Below, piece by piece: positions 4,779-6,425 of a stretch of DNA of 6,425 nt. Both the position numbers and the translations under genes were made by a program. Under the pieces are notes generated by a model. It had not been told where the DNA came from. It was given only the letters and a program-made list of their open reading frames with translations, and ran no database searches. This DNA comes from Clostridia bacterium (GTDB lineage: Bacteria; Bacillota_A; Clostridia; Christensenellales; Aristaeellaceae): contig WRHG01000108.1 of assembly GCA_009783365.1 (NCBI GenBank), positions 1-6,425 of the forward strand, in the 5' to 3' direction. Every line of letters begins with the position of its first letter. The first letter of the stretch is position 1.

Positions 4779-6140
4779 ATGAGCACAGCCTTGGAGCATT
4801 TGGCGGGCTACGCCCGCGACCGCGAAAGCAAAGTCATTGAAAACGCCCGGTTCGACCCGGAGCTTTATAACACGTTCGGAGTCAAGCGGGGCCTTCGGGA
4901 CAAAAACGGCAAGGGCGTAATGGCGGGCTTGACCGGCATCTCGGAAATCGAATCCAGCAGGATGGTGAACGGCGAGAGCGTTCCCTGCGAAGGCAGGCTA
5001 TGGTATCGGGGCTATGACATCATCGACCTGGTGAACGGCGTGCTGGACGCGAATCGCTTCGGCTTTGAGGAGGCGGCTTACCTGCTCCTCTTTGGAGCGC
5101 TGCCCACCGCGCCGGAACTGGCGGAGTTCTGCCGGGTGCTGGCGGACAGCCGGACTTTGCCTACCAACTTTGTACGGGATGTAATCATGAAAGCTCCCAG
5201 CCGGGACATGATGAACACCTTGAGCCGGAGCGTGCTGACGCTGGCCAGCTATGACGACCGGGTGGACGATCTGTCCATTGCCAACGTGCTGGGGCAATGC
5301 CTGGGGTTGGTGGCGGTGTTTCCGATGCTGGCGGTATATGGTTACCATAGCTTCAATCATTACGAGCGGGGCGAGAGCTTCTACATCCACCGGCCGGACG
5401 ACAGCCTGTCCGCGGCTGAGAACCTGCTGCGCATGCTGCGGCCGGACAAGGAGTATTCCCTGCTTGAAGCCCATGTGCTGGACCTGGCGCTGATTCTCCA
5501 TATGGAGCACGGCGGCGGCAATAACTCCACTTTCACCACCCATGTGGTGTCCTCCTCGGGCAGCGACACTTACAGCGTGGCGGCGGCGGCCCTGGCCAGC
5601 CTGAAAGGCCCAAAGCACGGCGGCGCCAACATTAAGGTAATGGAGATGATGGCGGACCTGAAGCGATGCGTCAAGGACGTGAGGGACGAGGCTGCCGTGG
5701 AAGCGTATCTGCTAAAACTGCTGCACAAGGAGGCATTTGACCGCCGGGGGCTTATCTATGGCATGGGTCATGCGGTATATTCCCTCTCCGACCCGCGGGC
5801 GACGGTGTTCAAAGGCTTTGTGGAAAAGCTGGCCATCGAGAAGCACAAGGAGGAGGAGTTCGCCCTGTATTCGATGGTGGAGCGGATGGCCCCGGAGGTC
5901 ATCAGCCGGGAACGGCACATTTATAAGGGCGTCAGCGCAAATGTGGATTTTTACAGCGGCATCACCTACGCCATGCTCGGTATTCCGGAGGAGATGTTCA
6001 CGCCGATTTTCGCCATTGCCCGCATCGCGGGCTGGGCGGCCCACCGCATTGAAGAACTCATCAACATGGACAAGATCATCCGCCCGGCTTATATGCACGT
6101 TGCGCCCCGAAGGGAATATACGGCCCTTGAGGACAGGTAG
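4779..6140 (+). CDS. Citrate synthase (Si-type, long clostridial form)
   Basis: This 453-residue cytoplasmic enzyme condenses acetyl-CoA and oxaloacetate to citrate; in anaerobes it usually feeds 2-oxoglutarate and glutamate synthesis. Family landmarks are in order: LTGISEIE and LWYRGYDIIDL (51-84), HMEHGGGNNSTFTTH (241-255) with the oxaloacetate-activating His244, SLKGPKHGGAN (274-284) with His280, YGMGHAVYSLSDPRA (327-341) with His331 and Arg340, and NVDFYSGI (388-395) with catalytic Asp390. All active-site residues are present. The N-terminus carries about 45 extra residues before the usual fold begins, and the protein is longer than common bacterial forms of about 370-430 residues; long forms are typical of Clostridia. 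Methylcitrate synthase activity cannot be ruled out, but no methylcitrate pathway genes are in view. No aconitase or isocitrate dehydrogenase gene follows; the next gene is an AzlC-type exporter 5 nt downstream, so the two are probably co-transcribed. Confidence 0.95.
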   Translation: MSTALEHLAGYARDRESKVIENARFDPELYNTFGVKRGLRDKNGKGVMAGLTGISEIESSRMVNGESVPCEGRLWYRGYDIIDLVNGVLDANRFGFEEAAYLLLFGALPTAPELAEFCRVLADSRTLPTNFVRDVIMKAPSRDMMNTLSRSVLTLASYDDRVDDLSIANVLGQCLGLVAVFPMLAVYGYHSFNHYERGESFYIHRPDDSLSAAENLLRMLRPDKEYSLLEAHVLDLALILHMEHGGGNNSTFTTHVVSSSGSDTYSVAAAALASLKGPKHGGANIKVMEMMADLKRCVKDVRDEAAVEAYLLKLLHKEAFDRRGLIYGMGHAVYSLSDPRATVFKGFVEKLAIEKHKEEEFALYSMVERMAPEVISRERHIYKGVSANVDFYSGITYAMLGIPEEMFTPIFAIARIAGWAAHRIEELINMDKIIRPAYMHVAPRREYTALEDR

Positions 6141-6145
6141 CGGCA

Positions 6146-6425
6146 ATGCCGGGGCGGAGATTTACGGGCGCGCTGCGGGCCGCGTTTCCCCACACGCTGC
6201 CGGTGCTCACGGGCTTTGCCTGCCTGGGGGTGGCCTATGGGGTGCTGATGCAGTCAAAGGGTTACGGCCCCCTCTACGCCACGCTGATGAGCGCCCTGGC
6301 CTTTTGCGGGAGTATGCAATATGTGGCCATAACCCTTTTGTGCGTGTCCTTTGATCCGGTACAGGCGTTTTTCCTGAGCCTGATGGTCAACGCCAGGCAT
6401 CTTTTTTATGGGCTGGCGCTGCTGT
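6146..6425 (+). CDS. azlC: AzlC-family branched-chain amino acid exporter, N-terminal part (cut by window edge)
   Basis: The first 93 codons of a membrane protein are present, and the frame is open to the edge. After a short basic start (MPGRRFTGALRAAF) come LPVLTGFACLGVAYGVLMQSKG (residues 18-39), PLYATLMSALAFCGSMQYVA (42-61) and FFLSLMVNARHLFYGLALL near the end. The GSMQYVA and VNARHLFYG motifs are characteristic of AzlC, the large subunit of the AzlCD exporter for branched-chain amino acids. At least two to three membrane helices are visible. ATG 6146 lies 5 nt after the citrate synthase stop, with GAGGACAGG ending 8 nt upstream inside that gene as a modest ribosome binding site. The small partner AzlD would be expected just off the right edge. 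The substrate is assumed from the family. Confidence 0.9.
   Translation, partial: MPGRRFTGALRAAFPHTLPVLTGFACLGVAYGVLMQSKGYGPLYATLMSALAFCGSMQYVAITLLCVSFDPVQAFFLSLMVNARHLFYGLALL

Noticed and set aside
4197..4799. 200-codon minus-strand open frame opposite the NlpC/P60-like gene
   Set aside because: Its composition (Pro/Arg/Ala-rich, no motif) is typical of an antisense shadow in GC-rich DNA, and the plus-strand reading has a signal peptide and conserved motifs.
4998..5618. 206-codon minus-strand open frame opposite citrate synthase
   Set aside because: It is a shadow of the citrate synthase gene; the real frame carries every catalytic residue of that enzyme.

Overview
The window looks like the chromosome of a GC-rich, low-oxygen Bacillota (Clostridia, roughly an Oscillospiraceae- or Christensenellales-like gut or digester lineage). 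This is an inference from strong GGAGG-type ribosome binding sites, an ECF sigma factor with a Firmicutes-style auto-promoter, a LicD protein, a split transketolase and the clostridial type of long citrate synthase. No taxonomic marker gene is present, so the lineage is only suggested. I see no RNA genes, CRISPR array, insertion sequence, phage gene or origin.

Left edge (1-192, minus strand): the first 64 residues of an ECF-type sigma factor, cut by the window edge. A GTG start follows a good ribosome binding site, and an ECF-like promoter lies upstream at 242-270. The rest of 193-393 is non-coding.

Centre left (394-3577, minus strand): a tight four-gene operon reading right to left. In transcription order it holds a monotopic phosphoglycosyl transferase (bacterial sugar transferase), transketolase N-terminal subunit, transketolase C-terminal subunit, and a LicD-family phosphotransferase. 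The last three genes overlap by 4 nt and 1 nt, and the first junction is 27 nt, so they are probably co-transcribed and translationally coupled. The likely promoter is a sigma-A type with an extended -10 at 3620-3649. The set reads as a small surface-glycan cassette: lipid-carrier priming enzyme, ThDP ketol-transfer enzyme in two chains, and a decorating phosphotransferase. It has no ordinary glycosyltransferase, flippase or polymerase in view.

Centre right (3815-4702, plus strand): an exported protein with an NlpC/P60-like cysteine hydrolase core, transcribed divergently from the glycan operon across a 237-nt shared intergenic region. Then, after a 76-nt gap holding a strong GC stem-loop, come citrate synthase (4779-6140) and, 5 nt behind it, the start of an AzlC-family branched-chain amino acid exporter (6146 to the edge).

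Working together: the left operon and the NlpC/P60-like protein both point to the cell envelope, and the ECF factor next door may be envelope-stress related, though nothing in the sequence proves regulation across these units. Citrate synthase and AzlC belong to amino acid metabolism (2-oxoglutarate/glutamate supply and amino acid export) and are a separate theme. The most unusual point is the split transketolase placed between a phosphoglycosyl transferase and LicD.
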